From JAKFWI01 sp031399165 (GTDB taxonomy: Bacteria; Pseudomonadota; Alphaproteobacteria; Caulobacterales; Aquidulcibacteraceae), in the NCBI GenBank assembly GCA_031399165.1, contig JANNOO010000054.1, positions 1 through 64,000 on the forward strand: DNA of 64,000 nt, written 5' to 3'. A program made the translations under genes and the position numbers. Position 1 is the first letter of the stretch; each line of letters starts with the position of its first letter. The notes below the pieces were generated by a model, which did no database searches, had not been told where the DNA came from, and saw only the letters and a program-made list of their open reading frames with translations. This document shows, piece after piece, positions 26,836-35,915 of the stretch.

Positions 26836-27854
26836 GGCGCCGGACCGGACGGACGAGCCAGCAGTGTCAGCGGCGGTGCAAAATTCAGATAATCCAGCGC
26901 AGTCAATCCATAGGCCCATGCTGCGGCCCGCGAATTGATCAACTGCGCGTCCTGGCTTGCGCCCGGAGTGTCGCCGCGCGCGACAAGTTTCAGCCAGTGG
27001 CGCGCGCCCTGCTGATGCAACTCGCCGTCAATCACCAACCCGTCCGCCGTGCGCATAGCGACGCGCGCCGTGGGCAGACTGGCAATCGCGGGGGCCGCGG
27101 CGACGTCGTTAGGCTTGAGAAAGGCAAAGGCGCGGCCGGCGGCGTTGAGACCATCGGGCGTAAGCACGAGATAGCGATCATACGGCGCCTCCAACGCAAA
27201 ATCGCTTGTCCCCTCAACCCGCACCAGCACATAGGCCGGCCCCTCAGCAGGCTGCACCGCCACGCGCGTGATCCGCGCCGGATCGATCGTCAGCGGCGTA
27301 AGTTCCAGCCATTGCGCGGGATCCTTGAGCGGCGGCAACTCGCCTTTGAGCGCCCAGGTTTGCGCGCCATCCGTTTGGCGCATGTAGATGCCCGCCGGCG
27401 TGATGCCGAGCATCAGATTGGCCAGCAGCGCGCCTTGCGCGTTTTGCACCTGCACCAGCACGCCCTCCCCGCCCTTCGCCGGATCGCCAAGGCCAAGCCG
27501 GTCGAACTTCGCGGGGTCACGCGTCATTGGGCGAACGTAGGTGAGTGAAGCGAGGCCCTCGGCGAATTGCGCAAGGCGTTCCCGCGCGACGGGATAATCG
27601 CCGCGATCGCTCAGCGCCCAGCCGCGCTGGGTGCGCGCGATACGATAGGTTGAATCCTTCGTTGCGATCGTGATCGCTTCTGCATTGGCGGCGGCAGCAG
27701 CGAAACCCGGCAATACGGCGCCGGCGGCGCCCGGCGGCTTCAAATGCGCCGCATCGAACCCGGTTACCACCGCCGACAGCGCCGCAAGCGCCGCCACAGC
27801 GGCCAACGCGACGGACGCCACGCGCCGCCGCTCCAGGGCAAGGGGCGCGCTCAT
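26808..27854 (-). CDS. DUF4340 protein, last gene of a GldA/F/G-like ABC operon
   Basis: The 348-residue protein has one N-terminal membrane helix (about 12-34). The rest is a periplasmic beta-rich region with ITIATKDSTYRIARTQRGW and later VRPMTRDPAKFDRLGL, which matches DUF4340. Such proteins follow GldG-like auxiliary proteins of ABC systems, as here. Its start overlaps the stop of the GldG-like gene (ATGA). Function and cargo are unknown. Confidence 0.7.
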   Translation of the reverse strand: MSAPLALERRRVASVALAAVAALAALSAVVTGFDAAHLKPPGAAGAVLPGFAAAAANAEAITIATKDSTYRIARTQRGWALSDRGDYPVARERLAQFAEGLASLTYVRPMTRDPAKFDRLGLGDPAKGGEGVLVQVQNAQGALLANLMLGITPAGIYMRQTDGAQTWALKGELPPLKDPAQWLELTPLTIDPARITRVAVQPAEGPAYVLVRVEGTSDFALEAPYDRYLVLTPDGLNAAGRAFAFLKPNDVAAAPAIASLPTARVAMRTADGLVIDGELHQQGARHWLKLVARGDTPGASQDAQLINSRAAAWAYGLTALDYLNFAPPLTLLARPSGPAPQLPLAPTP

Positions 27855-29665
27855 CGCCGCCGCTCCGCGCGCGCATGGCGGCGCCACAATATGAACGCGC
27901 CGCCCGCCGCTATCAGCAGCGGCGCCAGCCAGATATTGATGAACATCACCCAGCCTTGCAAAGCGTCCAGACCGCGCCGGAAATCGCGCTCGGTAGCACG
28001 CAATTCTCCGCGCAATTGCGCCGCGCGCGCGCGGAAACGCTCAGCCTCGACGCGCTCGGCTGCGCTACGTTCAGCGCCGAGCGCACCGGGGAAATAGCCG
28101 CCATTGCCGCTTCGCCGCTCGAGATCAGTGAGTCTTGCATCGGTGTCCTCGATCTCCTTGCGCAGGCGCGTTTGCGTTGCGGCCAGGCGCGTGCTGGCTT
28201 CCTCGCGCATACGATCGATCATCGTCAGCGGCCGCGCAGAAGGCGCCCGCGAGCGCAAGGACACGAGCGCATCGTCACCCGCCAGAAGATCAATCGCATT
28301 CAGCACGAAGGCGCCGTTATCGGCAAAAGGCGCACGCGCTTCGGACACGTAGAACGCGTCGTTGAGAAAATCGGAATCGGCGATCACGACAATTTCGGCT
28401 GGGCGGGCCGATTTCGCGGCGTGATTTGCCGTGCCCAGGGGCGGCGCGGCGCCGAACGCGCTGGGCAGAATGCCGGAGAGACGCACAGCCAGCGTCTCGG
28501 CGCGGCCCGATGGCCGGAAACTCTGCGCCACCTCCTGGGGCGTGGGCCGGGCCAGTGCAGAGGCGCTCGAAATACGCATGGTCTGGCGCGAGGTCTGAAT
28601 GAGCGGCGTGGCGGTGACGCCGTCCACTTGCATCACGCCTAGCGAACCAGGGGCAGCGAAATTGATCTGCCGCGTGAGTGCGGCGGTGGTGAGATCGTCG
28701 CGCGCCATTTGCGCCGCCGGCGTTTTGAAATAGAGCGGCTGCGGCGCTTCGATGACGCGGCCGAACGCATCGGTGCTGCGCACCGCCAGCGCGTTCTGCC
28801 CGTCCGCCAGCACGCCCGCCGGCATGCTCACGCCCCACGCCGAAAGGATTGCGTTGACATCGCTCGCTGGTTCAACGCCAGCGCCGTCCCACGTCACCGC
28901 GGCGGGATCGGCCGCAATCAGCGCCCTGCCCTTGCGCATGATGAACTGATCCACCGCGTAGAGCTGGGCCTCATTCAGCATCCACGGCTGAAGCAGCGCC
29001 AGTACGGAAGTCGTTTCAGGAATTGCCGTGAAGTCGCGCGGCAGGACATCAGTGCGCGCGCCGCGCGCCAGTTCGCCGAAAAACAGCAGGCCGCCATTGG
29101 GGCCCGTCATCGGCAAGGTTGAGATAATGGCGATGCTGGCCTGCGCGGGCGCTTCAAGCTGCGCGATCAGCCGCGTGACATCGTACTCAAGAAACGGTTC
29201 GCGCGCCGGTGAGAACGCGGCGATAGCGGCGCGTTCGTCAGCGGCGTTGGCGCCGGCAAGTCCGAAATAAAGCGGTTCGCCGCCAGCCTGCGCCGTCACC
29301 GGCGCTATGCCGGAGGCGTTGGCGGCGTCTTCGCTTTCGGAAAAGCGCACAGGATCGATCTCCTGCAAGCGAATCTGGCCGCCTGCGCGGCCTGCATACG
29401 CCTGAAGCAATTCGCGCACCCGCGCGGCGTACGCCGCCACGACCGGATAGCGCGCGCCCACTTCCGCCGAATAAAAGAAGCTCAGGTCGACCGGCTCGTT
29501 CAGCCGCGACAAAACCTGCCGCGTGCCAGGACTGAGCGTGTAGAGCCGGTCGGCGGTAAGATCGAGGCGCGCGCCGCGCAGCCACACGCCCGCCAGCGCG
29601 TTCGCCGACAGGAAGGCGGCGACAATCGCAGCGGCCATGAACCAGGCAAATCCCCGCCGTGTCAT
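27851..29665 (-). CDS. GldG-family ABC transport auxiliary protein
   Basis: The 604-residue protein has an N-terminal helix and a C-terminal helix (near GWVMFINIWLAPLLIAAGGA) that enclose a large periplasmic part. LDLTADRLYTLSPGTRQVL is the characteristic GldG opening. A coiled-coil region (about 515-570, with RLRKEIEDTDARLTDLERR) precedes the last helix. GldG pairs with GldA/GldF in gliding bacteroidetes; in proteobacteria the role is not established. It overlaps the permease gene by four bases. Confidence 0.8.
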   Translation of the reverse strand: MTRRGFAWFMAAAIVAAFLSANALAGVWLRGARLDLTADRLYTLSPGTRQVLSRLNEPVDLSFFYSAEVGARYPVVAAYAARVRELLQAYAGRAGGQIRLQEIDPVRFSESEDAANASGIAPVTAQAGGEPLYFGLAGANAADERAAIAAFSPAREPFLEYDVTRLIAQLEAPAQASIAIISTLPMTGPNGGLLFFGELARGARTDVLPRDFTAIPETTSVLALLQPWMLNEAQLYAVDQFIMRKGRALIAADPAAVTWDGAGVEPASDVNAILSAWGVSMPAGVLADGQNALAVRSTDAFGRVIEAPQPLYFKTPAAQMARDDLTTAALTRQINFAAPGSLGVMQVDGVTATPLIQTSRQTMRISSASALARPTPQEVAQSFRPSGRAETLAVRLSGILPSAFGAAPPLGTANHAAKSARPAEIVVIADSDFLNDAFYVSEARAPFADNGAFVLNAIDLLAGDDALVSLRSRAPSARPLTMIDRMREEASTRLAATQTRLRKEIEDTDARLTDLERRSGNGGYFPGALGAERSAAERVEAERFRARAAQLRGELRATERDFRRGLDALQGWVMFINIWLAPLLIAAGGAFILWRRHARAERRR

Positions 29666-30396
29666 CCCTGCCGCCTTGCATCGATCGCAAGGCCCGTGAA
29701 CGCCAGGAACATTGCGATCAGAGACAGGAAATAGAACAGCGACCGTAGTTCGATCACCCCGCGCGCCGCCGCTTCAAAATGATCAAGCGCGGAAAGCTGG
29801 GCGACCATGCGGGCGGTTTCCGCCCCCGTGGCCCCGTTCATAAACTCCGTCACGAGCGGCAGGCCGGTCGCGGTGAACGCAAAAGACACCAGCACCGCCA
29901 GCACGAACGCCACGACCTGCGAGGCGCTCAGCGCCGACATCGCCGCACCGATCGCAATATACGCGCCGGCCATTAGCAGGCTAAAGAGATAGCCTGCCGC
30001 GATCGCGAAATTATCCGGGTGGCCGAGCACGTTGACGGTGATCCACAGTGGAAACGTCAGCGCCAGAGCGATCGCTGCAATTGCCCACGCGGCCAGAAAC
30101 TTGCCGGCCACCAACGCCCAGATCGGCGTGGGCAGAGTCAGCAGCGTTTCGATCACGCCGGAGCGGATATCTTCCGCCCAAAGCCGCATTGCCACCGCTG
30201 GCATGAAGATCATGAAAAGCCAGGGGTGAAACTGGAAGAACGCCGAAAGATCGGCGCGGCCGAGATCGAAAAAGCGCCCCGCCTGGAAGGTGAACATGCC
30301 CAGCGCGAACACGAACACCGCGACGAATACGTACGCGGCCGGCGTTGTGAAATAAGCCAGCATCTCGCGCCGGAAGATCGCCAGCACCTTGCTCAT
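29662..30396 (-). CDS. ABC transporter permease, GldF-like
   Basis: The 244-residue six-span permease starts MSKVLAIFRREMLAYFTTP and contains AMRLWAEDIRSGVIETLLTLP, typical of ABC-2 type permeases of the GldF group. It lies between the ATPase and the GldG-like gene with four-base overlaps on both sides, so it is part of a tightly coupled four-gene operon. Confidence 0.85.
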   Translation of the reverse strand: MSKVLAIFRREMLAYFTTPAAYVFVAVFVFALGMFTFQAGRFFDLGRADLSAFFQFHPWLFMIFMPAVAMRLWAEDIRSGVIETLLTLPTPIWALVAGKFLAAWAIAAIALALTFPLWITVNVLGHPDNFAIAAGYLFSLLMAGAYIAIGAAMSALSASQVVAFVLAVLVSFAFTATGLPLVTEFMNGATGAETARMVAQLSALDHFEAAARGVIELRSLFYFLSLIAMFLAFTGLAIDARRQG

Positions 30397-31115
30397 GCCG
30401 CCTCCCCGCGCGTCAGCGCGCGGAACGCGCCTTCGAGCCCGTCCGGAAAGCGGTTGGCCAACGCCTCTGGCGTATCGTCGGCGATTACCCGCCCGCGATC
30501 GATAATAATCGCCCGCGTGCAGACGGCGGCGACATCTTCGAGGCTATGGGTTGAGATCAGCAAGGCGCGCTCTGGCGCCAGATCGCGGATCAAGCCGCGC
30601 ACGGCGCCGCGTTGGTTGGGATCGAGGCCATCCGTGGGTTCGTCAAGCACGAGCAGCATGGGATCGTTGAGCAGCGCAGCTGCCAGTCCCACGCGGCGGC
30701 GATAGCCCTTGGAGATCATCTCGATCGGACGCGTAAGCGCTTCGCCGATATTGGCGGCCTGCGCCGCGCGCATCACCCGACCACGCGCCGCCTTAGCGTC
30801 AACGCCGCGCGCCTCGGCAACGAACCGCAGATAAGCCAAGGGCGTCATCTCGTCATAGAGCGGATTGTTTTCCGGCAGATAGCCGATGCGTTCGGCGGCG
30901 CGCGCGCGATCCAGCGCCACATCGACGCCGAACACTTTCACCATCCCTTCGTCCGGCTCCAGATAGCCGGCGATCATGCGCATGGTCGTGGTCTTGCCCG
31001 CACCATTCGGACCAAGCAGGCCGACGATTTCGCCCGCCGCGATCTCGAAACCGATCGCATCGACAGCCACTCTGCGGCCGAAGCGCTTTCGCAAGCCTTC
31101 AACCTGCAAGATCAT
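30393..31115 (-). CDS. ABC transporter ATP-binding protein, GldA-like
   Basis: The 240-residue ABC ATPase has Walker A GLLGPNGAGKTTTMR, signature-region SKGYRRRVGLAAALL (a common variant of LSGGQ in this subgroup) and Walker B LVLDEPTDGLDP. It is the first gene of the operon, which then runs permease, GldG-like and DUF4340. It probably powers export or assembly of an envelope component that cannot be named from sequence. Confidence 0.9.
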   Translation of the reverse strand: MILQVEGLRKRFGRRVAVDAIGFEIAAGEIVGLLGPNGAGKTTTMRMIAGYLEPDEGMVKVFGVDVALDRARAAERIGYLPENNPLYDEMTPLAYLRFVAEARGVDAKAARGRVMRAAQAANIGEALTRPIEMISKGYRRRVGLAAALLNDPMLLVLDEPTDGLDPNQRGAVRGLIRDLAPERALLISTHSLEDVAAVCTRAIIIDRGRVIADDTPEALANRFPDGLEGAFRALTRGEAA

Positions 31116-31498
31116 TTTACGTGACCATCTTCGCTGCGCCGGAACGGCCGCATTCCTACGCCGCCGGCGCCGGAAAATGAAGCGGAGCGCGAAACTCTCC
31201 GCAGCAAGCCTGTTTGCAGGTTGGCCGCTCTAAACGGCCGATCTAAATTTTGGGATTAGGTGCCGGTTGGCGGCATGTCACCAGAAGCCCGGGGGGCTGG
31301 GGGGGCTGATGGAATCCGAACAACTGCGACATCGTCCGACAACCGGCCTCATCAAATTCCTCCGGGAAGAAGGCGGGCGCAAGCCCTAATTGCGATCTAA
31401 ATGCAGCGGACCATTACAAATCATCCACAGCTTTCGTTGATGTGGAAAGCAAACTAGGCTTTGATCAATGTTGTCCACAGCCGGAGCCTCCATTTGAA
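31116..31498. other. 383-bp gap with DnaA-box-like sites
   Basis: No gene was found. The left part has a small hairpin GGCCG-CTCTAAA-CGGCC and a G-rich run near 31290. The right part, next to the DUF2794 gene, has three DnaA-box-like nonamers (31421-31479) in an AT-richer stretch. Promoters for the divergent ABC operon and DUF2794 gene must lie here, but no clear consensus pair was identified. Confidence 0.5.
31421..31479. promoter_or_regulatory. Cluster of three DnaA-box-like sites
   Basis: TCATCCACA (31421-31429) and TTGTCCACA (31471-31479) each differ by one base from TTATCCACA, and the reverse-strand CTTTCCACA (31441-31449) by about two. The two forward sites are 50 bp apart. They precede the DUF2794 start and could mean DnaA-responsive expression. 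Confidence 0.35.
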
Positions 31499-31822
31499 AT
31501 GAAGGCGAACGTCTTCTTTGACCGTGCGGAGCTGAATCGAATTCTTGGTCTATACGGCCGGATGGTCAGCGCGGGCGAATGGCGCGACTACGCAGTGGAT
31601 GCGCTGGAAGATCACGCGGTGTTCTCCATTTACCGCCGCGCCAGTGAATCACCGCTCTATCAGGTCGTCAAACGCCCGCGCGATGCGCGCAAGCAAGGCG
31701 CCTATTCCATCGTCGCCAGCACTGGCGCTGTGCTGCGCAGAGGGCACGAGCTGGAGCGCGTGCTGACGGTGTTAGAGCCCCGCCGGCTACGCCTAATCGG
31801 CGCCGACTGGTCGATCGCCTAG
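31499..31822 (+). CDS. DUF2794 family protein
   Basis: The 107-residue protein contains FDRAELNRILGLYGRMV, SAGEWRDYAVDALEDHAVF and KQGAYSIVASTGAVLRRGH, the conserved blocks of DUF2794, a small alphaproteobacterial family of unknown function. The ATG at 31499 fits the conserved region; an in-frame GTG at 31442 would add 19 non-conserved residues. It is convergent with the BI-1 gene, separated by a strong hairpin. Confidence 0.8.
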   Translation: MKANVFFDRAELNRILGLYGRMVSAGEWRDYAVDALEDHAVFSIYRRASESPLYQVVKRPRDARKQGAYSIVASTGAVLRRGHELERVLTVLEPRRLRLIGADWSIA

Positions 31823-31832
31823 ATCCAAATGA

Positions 31833-31860
31833 AAAGCGCCCCGGCGAACCGGGGCGCTTT
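31833..31860. terminator. Bidirectional intrinsic terminator
   Basis: AAAGCGCCCCGG and CCGGGGCGCTTT pair over 12 bp with a CGAA tetraloop. They give T-runs on both strands, between the convergent DUF2794 and BI-1 genes. Confidence 0.85.
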
Positions 31861-31885
31861 GTTGATGGCAACCTTTGTTTCGCGA

Positions 31886-32632
31886 TTAGTTCCGATTGCC
31901 GCCGAACAGGCGGAGCAGCATCAGGAACAGGTTCACGAAGTCCAGGTACAGGCTGAGCGCGCCGTAGCTCGTCGCCACGGCCAGTGAGCGCTGGTCGCCC
32001 TCCAGCTGATAGTACTGGAACTTCAGGCGCTGCGTGTCATACGCCGTCAGGCCGGCGAAGATGCCGACGCCCAGCAGCGTGATGGCGAAGCCCAGCGGCC
32101 CCGAGTTCAAGAACATGTTGACGACGCTGGCGATGATCAGGCCGAACAGACCCATGATCAGGAAACTGCCGAAGCCGGTCAGATCCTTCTTGGTGGTGTA
32201 GCCCCACAGCGACAGTGCGCCGAACGCGCCCGCCGTTGTAAAGAACGCCTTCGCAACGTTCAGCATGCCGTTTGGCATCGCCGCGTAGACGCTAACAATA
32301 CCGCCGACGCTAAGGCCCATGAAGGTCACGACCGACCAGTAGATCATGCCTGCCGCCGTCGGCGAGGGGTTCTTCATGGCGAAGCCCGAGATCAGCAAAA
32401 TCGCAATCGGACCGAACATGATTACCCAGCGCAATGGGGTGCCGAAGAGCGCCTCATAGGCCCCGGGGATGCCGTATTGAGGGTTGACCGCATAAGCTAA
32501 CGCGGCGGACAGCACCAAACCGATAGCCATCTTGTTGTACACGCCCAGCATAAAGGCGCGTAGACCCGCATCGACGGCCATGTCGGCGCGGCCAGCCGGA
32601 ATGGACTGCGCCTGCCGCAAATAGTCGTTCAT
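31886..32632 (-). CDS. Bax inhibitor-1/YccA family membrane protein
   Basis: The 248-residue protein has about seven hydrophobic segments, with VYNKMAIGLVLSAALAY near the start and GLTAYDTQRLKFQYYQ near the end. The latter carries the acidic pore residue region of BI-1 proteins. Bacterial members are proton-sensitive calcium leak channels in some studies; here the role is inferred only by family. Confidence 0.9.
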   Translation of the reverse strand: MNDYLRQAQSIPAGRADMAVDAGLRAFMLGVYNKMAIGLVLSAALAYAVNPQYGIPGAYEALFGTPLRWVIMFGPIAILLISGFAMKNPSPTAAGMIYWSVVTFMGLSVGGIVSVYAAMPNGMLNVAKAFFTTAGAFGALSLWGYTTKKDLTGFGSFLIMGLFGLIIASVVNMFLNSGPLGFAITLLGVGIFAGLTAYDTQRLKFQYYQLEGDQRSLAVATSYGALSLYLDFVNLFLMLLRLFGGNRN

Positions 32633-32811
32633 CTGAACCTCCGTGGCTTCACGGGGAAAGGGCCGGAAGCACAGATGAAATATGGGCTTTCAGGCGTTTC
32701 TGCGCAAGACGAACGACATAGGACCTGCCCGTGCGCGAGGCGCCTTCAGGTTTGGCCAAATCTTTATCAGGGGTATAGATTTGCTCCCGTATTTGGCGAT
32801 TCGGAGGCCTG

Positions 32812-35800
32812 TTGGCCAACCCCGACGATCCCGATCCGCCCATTGGGGGGCGCGAGCAAGATATTGATTCAGCGGCGGAAAATCCCGCTGCTGAGGCCTC
32901 CCCCGGGCCGGAAGAGAGCACGGCCGGCGGCAACGCCGCGCCGGCGATGGCCCATGCCGAAGAGCTAACCGAAGCCGCGGGCGAGCGCGCGGCCCCCCCT
33001 GAAACGGCCAATGCACAAGATCGCGAGCAAGTGCTGGAGGCGCCTGACACGGCGCTCCAACCGCAGGAAATCGACGCTGCGCCAGACTTTATGACCGCCG
33101 AGCCGGCAGGCGAGCCGGTATCCGAACCCGACATTCCAACGCCTTCCGAAATCGTTGCGGTGTTCGAAACCTATGAGCCGGCGCTGGCGCCGCCTGAAGC
33201 TGACGCCGAGTCGGATTTTCTCGCCGGCATATCGCCGCCCGCCCCGCCCCAGCCTGCCGCCGCTTCATCCCCTATCGTTGCGGTGTTCGAGACCTATGAG
33301 CCGATTATCGCGGCCCCGCCGGTTGAGCGCACCGAAAGCGAGCCTGATGGGCCGGTGGCTCAAGACATCCTCGAGCCAGAGGCGGCCATCGAAAGTCATG
33401 ACGAGCCTGATCCGGCGGTCCAAGACGGTTTCGCTGCGCCGGCGCCGGCCTTGCGCGCCACTGAACCATCTAGCGAGGATCCCGCGCTATTCCTGGACGT
33501 CGCAGAAGAGCCCGACGCTGACGAGACCACGCTGTTTCCCGCGACGCCCGCGCAGGACGAGGCCGCGCTGTTGACGCCAGGTCTGGAGCCTGCGCCGCCT
33601 TCGGCCCCCGAAATGGCGGCCGAGATCATTCCCTATAGGCCGCCGGTCGATCACCCGATCACACCGCCCGCTTCGGACGAAACCTCCGAACACACTGCGA
33701 CGATCGCCGCGCGCGCCAATCCCGAAGATCTTGCCGCGCCGCCGAACGCTGCGCCGCAACCGGCGGCGATCGTCGCGATGGCTGCGGCGCTTGCGTGGCT
33801 ACGGCAAAAGGCGGCGCCTGCCGCCGCGTGGCTGCACGCGCGCCTGCCGCAGCCGGCTGACACGCCGAGCGATCCCTCGTCCCCCGCGCCAGCGCGCCGG
33901 ACGTTCAGACCGGCGCCCGGCCAAGCGCGCCAATCGGGCTTTCATCCAAACCTGCGCCGGATCGCAATCTTTAGCGGCTGGGCGACCGTAATCATTGCCG
34001 CTGGCGTCTGCGGCTTCTTCATTTATCTCACGCGCGACATGCCCTCCACACGCTCGCTGTGGACGCGCGACAACTCACCGAGCCTTGCGTTCGTCGATCG
34101 GCGCGGCCGCGTGATCATCCGCGAAGGCGCGGAAAACGGCCCGCCCGCCGATGTGTCAAAGCTGCCGCCTTACGTCGCCCAATCGATGATCGCGATCGAG
34201 GACCGGCGGTTTTACTCCCACGCCGGCATCGATGTGAACGGGCTGATGCGCGCGGCTGCATCGAACGTGAAGGCCGGCCATGTTGTTCAGGGCGGCTCGA
34301 CCATTACGCAGCAGCTGGCGAAAAACCTGTTCCTGTCGAACAGCCGCACTTTCCAGCGCAAGCTGCAGGAAGTGGCGCTGGCGCTTTGGCTTGAAAGCCA
34401 GTTTTCCAAGCGGGAAATTCTGTCGCTCTACATTTCTCGCGTTTACTTCGGCGCCGGCGCGTACGGAATCGAAGCGGCCGCCGAGCGTTATTTCGACAAA
34501 CCCGCGAAGGAGCTGACGCTGCCGGAAGCGGCCCTGCTCGCCGGCCTGGTCAAGGCGCCGTCCAAGCTGAACCCCGCATCGCAGGACGCCGCGGCGAAGG
34601 CGCGCGCCAAGATCGTGCTCGACGAGATGCTCGGCGCCGGCTTCATAAACGCCAGGCAGCATGCGGCCGCGCTGAAAGCGCCGCTGTCGATCAGCCGCTT
34701 TAACCCGAACGGCAATCTCGGTTATTTCCGCGATTGGATCGATCCGCAGCTGACGCAGATACTTGGCGAGCAGCGCGACGATTTCATCATCGAAACCACG
34801 CTTGACCTCGAAGCCCAGCGCGCCGCGGAATCAACGCTGGAGAAGGTGATCGAGCGCGAGCGCAAGCTCCGAAACGTCAGCCAGGGCGCGATCCTGGCGA
34901 TGGATTCCACTGGCGGCGTGACAACCATGGTGGGCGGGCTGAACTACGGAAAAGGCGAAGGCCAAAGCGAATTCAACCGCACAACCCAATCGCTGCGCGC
35001 GCCTGGATCATCGTTCAAATACTTCATCTACCTTGCGGCTATGTCCAAGGGCATGTCGCCCTGGGACATCTACGTCGATAAGCCGGTGGTTTATGGCGAT
35101 TGGGCGCCGGGCAATTACGAAGACAAGTATTTTGGGCCGGTCTCGCTAACCTCCGCCTACGCGAAGTCGCTGAACATGGTGGCGATCCAGCTTGCAAACG
35201 ACGTCGGCGGCAGAGCGGTGATCGGAGCAGCGCAAAGCCTTGGCGTCGGCAAACGCCTGCAGGATTACCGCTCGCTAGGCCTTGGCGCCCAGGGCATGAC
35301 CGTACTCGAGATGGTCACGGGCTATGGCGCCATGGCCAGCGGCGGCTATCCGGTCGAACCACATGGCATCGAGCGCGTGCGGCGCCCCAACGGCCAGGTG
35401 TTGTGGGCGCGCCGCCCGGCTGCGCCGCCGCGCCAAGTCATTGATGACCGCACAATGCGGATGATGAATTATCTCGGTGCGCGCGTGGTGCAGGCCGGCA
35501 CGGGCACGCGCGCGCAGATCCCCGGCCGCGAAATAGCCGGCAAGACAGGCACCTCGAACGATTATCGCGATGCCTGGTTTATCGCTTACGTGCCCGGCAT
35601 GGTTGCCGGCGTATGGGTCGGCAACGACAACAATACGTCCATGACGAAAGTAACCGGCGGCCTGCTTGCCGCCGAAATCTGGCATGATGTAATGCTCGTG
35701 GCGCTGCGCGATACGCCGATCCAGCAATTGGCGATGCCGCAAATCACCGACATGCCGGCGCCGGAAGAAGAGCAGATCGGCGCCGTGACTGAAACACCGC

Positions 35801-35895
35801 CGGGGGCGCCGCTGGAAATGGCGCAACCTGGCGCGCCGCCTGAAGCGCCACTGGCGCCGCTGGCGATCACGCCGGTTGGCGGCGACGGCGGCTAA
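32812..35895 (+). CDS. Class A penicillin-binding protein with long acidic Pro/Ala-rich N-terminus
   Basis: The 1027-residue bifunctional peptidoglycan synthase has a TTG start at 32812 with GGAGG five bases upstream. Residues 1 to about 380 are a cytoplasmic low-complexity acidic region with two copies of IVAVFETYEP (114-123 and 155-164). A membrane helix lies at 384-405. The GT51 glycosyltransferase domain has the catalytic Glu463 in IEDRRFYSH and QGGSTITQQLAKNLF. The transpeptidase domain has SxxK at Ser733 (SSFK), SLN in AKSLNMV, and KTGTS at about 911. All catalytic residues are present. The long N-terminus is unusual next to typical PBP1a proteins of 720-850 residues. Confidence 0.93.
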   Translation: MANPDDPDPPIGGREQDIDSAAENPAAEASPGPEESTAGGNAAPAMAHAEELTEAAGERAAPPETANAQDREQVLEAPDTALQPQEIDAAPDFMTAEPAGEPVSEPDIPTPSEIVAVFETYEPALAPPEADAESDFLAGISPPAPPQPAAASSPIVAVFETYEPIIAAPPVERTESEPDGPVAQDILEPEAAIESHDEPDPAVQDGFAAPAPALRATEPSSEDPALFLDVAEEPDADETTLFPATPAQDEAALLTPGLEPAPPSAPEMAAEIIPYRPPVDHPITPPASDETSEHTATIAARANPEDLAAPPNAAPQPAAIVAMAAALAWLRQKAAPAAAWLHARLPQPADTPSDPSSPAPARRTFRPAPGQARQSGFHPNLRRIAIFSGWATVIIAAGVCGFFIYLTRDMPSTRSLWTRDNSPSLAFVDRRGRVIIREGAENGPPADVSKLPPYVAQSMIAIEDRRFYSHAGIDVNGLMRAAASNVKAGHVVQGGSTITQQLAKNLFLSNSRTFQRKLQEVALALWLESQFSKREILSLYISRVYFGAGAYGIEAAAERYFDKPAKELTLPEAALLAGLVKAPSKLNPASQDAAAKARAKIVLDEMLGAGFINARQHAAALKAPLSISRFNPNGNLGYFRDWIDPQLTQILGEQRDDFIIETTLDLEAQRAAESTLEKVIERERKLRNVSQGAILAMDSTGGVTTMVGGLNYGKGEGQSEFNRTTQSLRAPGSSFKYFIYLAAMSKGMSPWDIYVDKPVVYGDWAPGNYEDKYFGPVSLTSAYAKSLNMVAIQLANDVGGRAVIGAAQSLGVGKRLQDYRSLGLGAQGMTVLEMVTGYGAMASGGYPVEPHGIERVRRPNGQVLWARRPAAPPRQVIDDRTMRMMNYLGARVVQAGTGTRAQIPGREIAGKTGTSNDYRDAWFIAYVPGMVAGVWVGNDNNTSMTKVTGGLLAAEIWHDVMLVALRDTPIQQLAMPQITDMPAPEEEQIGAVTETPPGAPLEMAQPGAPPEAPLAPLAITPVGGDGG

Positions 35896-35915
35896 TACGC
35901 TCTATTGCTGTTGGA

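Noticed and set aside
31290..31312. G-quadruplex in a G-rich run
   Set aside because: Only two long G-tracts are present, fewer than the four needed for an intramolecular quadruplex.
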